This document shows, piece after piece, positions 58,881 to 60,000 of a stretch of DNA of 60,000 bases; position 1 is the first letter of the stretch, and every line of letters starts with the position of its first letter. A model generated the notes under the pieces. The model was not told where the DNA came from and did not search any database. It was given only the letters and a program-made list of their open reading frames with translations. This DNA is from Hydractinia symbiolongicarpus (Eukaryota > Cnidaria > Hydrozoa > Anthoathecata > Hydractiniidae): NCBI RefSeq assembly GCF_029227915.1, contig NC_079889.1:4342001-4402000 (forward strand). Direction: 5' to 3'. Both the position numbers and the translations under genes were made by a program.

Positions 58881-60000
58881 AATAATTATGATAAATGATA
58901 TCTTGGTTGACACACAAAATGTGGGTGCAATTGTGTTAAAAGACATTCCAAAGTCTTGTTATTTGTCTGCATATGTTTTAAAGAGAATAGTAATTTTCAC
59001 ATGATTTAAACTTTCCTTCGATTTTTCTTTGTCTAGTTTTAAAAGAGGTCAGATTGGTGAAGGATTCCGATTTTTTAATCAGGTTTTATATTTTCGTGAC
59101 CTACCGTTTTATGGGCGAAGTTCTGACAAAAGTTTCCCTTCTAAAATATATGACACGACAATGGATCAATTATTGCGCAGGACCCGAAGTTTCGCCTTTC
59201 TTCTCTCAGGAGTTTTTTTTTGAAATAAACCTCAAATAGCCCTGTGAACAAATCCATCTCAAAGAGCTTAGGGTAAAAGAATGAATTTTCGCGGTAATTA
59301 TATTACAACGAGTAGCTAACACTACCCTGCCCACGCTATAGACATAAATACTCCATCTTCGGATTTCATAGGAAAATTTCAGTAAAGACGTTATGTGGCT
59401 TTTTAAAATAAGTCTACGGTGGTAAGCCAAATAAGTGATTTGATATTAAAATAAGTAATTCAAACAAAAATAACATGTGTTTGTTATTTAGAGGCTTTAA
59501 AATATTTAAGAAACGGTCTTGGAAACAGCTTCAATGAAGAGAATTTTAGATTCAAGCTGAGGTCATAGGGATTAAAAACATTATTTTTAGACGAGCTATC
59601 AACATTAAGTGTGTTTTTTGTTGATTTATTTATTAAAAAAGGTCAGTTTGTTTTTCAATGCGGAACTGAACCTGTAGAATGAGCACGAAAAGAAGAGCGT
59701 CGGAAGATAAGACAAACAAAAAACCCAGAATTTCCGAGAGGAGATTTTCTTTGTTTGTTAACATCTTTATTTTGAACATATACTAGACCAGACCACCCAA
59801 ACTTAAGAAACGCTTAAAAATTATTTTGCAGTGGTTAGAATGGCGTTGTAGTGTTAAGGTGTTAAGGAATTTTATTCACACTACGCCAAAGATGTAACAC
59901 CGTTAATGTAATTAGAGTTTTGATTGCGAGAAGAAAGCACCAGCAAGCTAATTACTTCTTCTAATCTTTCACAATTTTGTACAAGAAATGCGTTTGATGG
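58881..60000. other. Intergenic to window end, no gene recognised
   Basis: Short overlapping open frames at 59,029-59,239 and 59,206-59,430 have no recognisable motif. No splice-flanked exon seen. Confidence 0.45.

Noticed and set aside
59029-59239. Two overlapping plus-strand frames of about 60 codons
   Set aside because: Neither shows a motif or splice context; overlapping frames in the same stretch suggest chance openness.

Overview
The window is an AT-rich (roughly two-thirds A+T), intron-dense animal genome segment. Two conserved multi-exon genes, both on the minus strand, account for all the coding sequence I can defend. Gene structure (short exons, GT-AG introns of about 0.1-2.8 kb), a decayed copy of a dispersed gene family I associate with cnidarians, and many short inverted-repeat elements suggest a cnidarian, perhaps a hydrozoan. 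That assignment is inference; no search was possible.

Left third (1-20,726): a KIF21-type kinesin-4 gene runs right to left. I could join 32 coding exons in a continuous reading frame from the ATG at 20,726 to 247. They encode about 1,584 residues: an N-terminal motor, an acidic and coiled-coil stalk, and six of the expected seven C-terminal WD40 repeats. The last repeat and the stop lie beyond base 1. Its introns carry a 17-bp minisatellite, a 24-bp minisatellite, a tRNA-derived SINE and a LINE 3' end.

Middle (20,727-34,300): no intact gene. The region holds a hAT-like short element, a short telomere-type repeat, several RNA-like hairpins, a badly broken copy of a dispersed uncharacterised gene family (27,160-29,667) interrupted by a LINE tail, and a 0.94-kb terminal-inverted-repeat element with internal 65-bp tandem repeats.

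Right-centre (34,303-49,464): a complete receptor-type (particulate) guanylate cyclase gene of 19 coding exons encodes 1,060 residues: signal peptide, ANF-receptor-type ectodomain, one membrane segment, kinase-homology domain without the catalytic aspartate, dimerisation helix and class III cyclase domain. A perfect 299-bp (GAA)n tract begins 225 bp upstream of its start codon.

Right end (50,000-60,000): no gene recognised. It is rich in small inverted-repeat elements: a 0.36-kb MITE, a family marked by a CTGGGGACGAG-type end, a hairpin with internal direct repeats, a SINE and microsatellites.

The two genes are in the same orientation and have no evident functional link: one is a microtubule motor and the other makes cGMP. 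I see no operon-like or defence-type system. The least explained material is the set of foldback and terminal-repeat elements and the twin LINE tails with the same 5' breakpoint.
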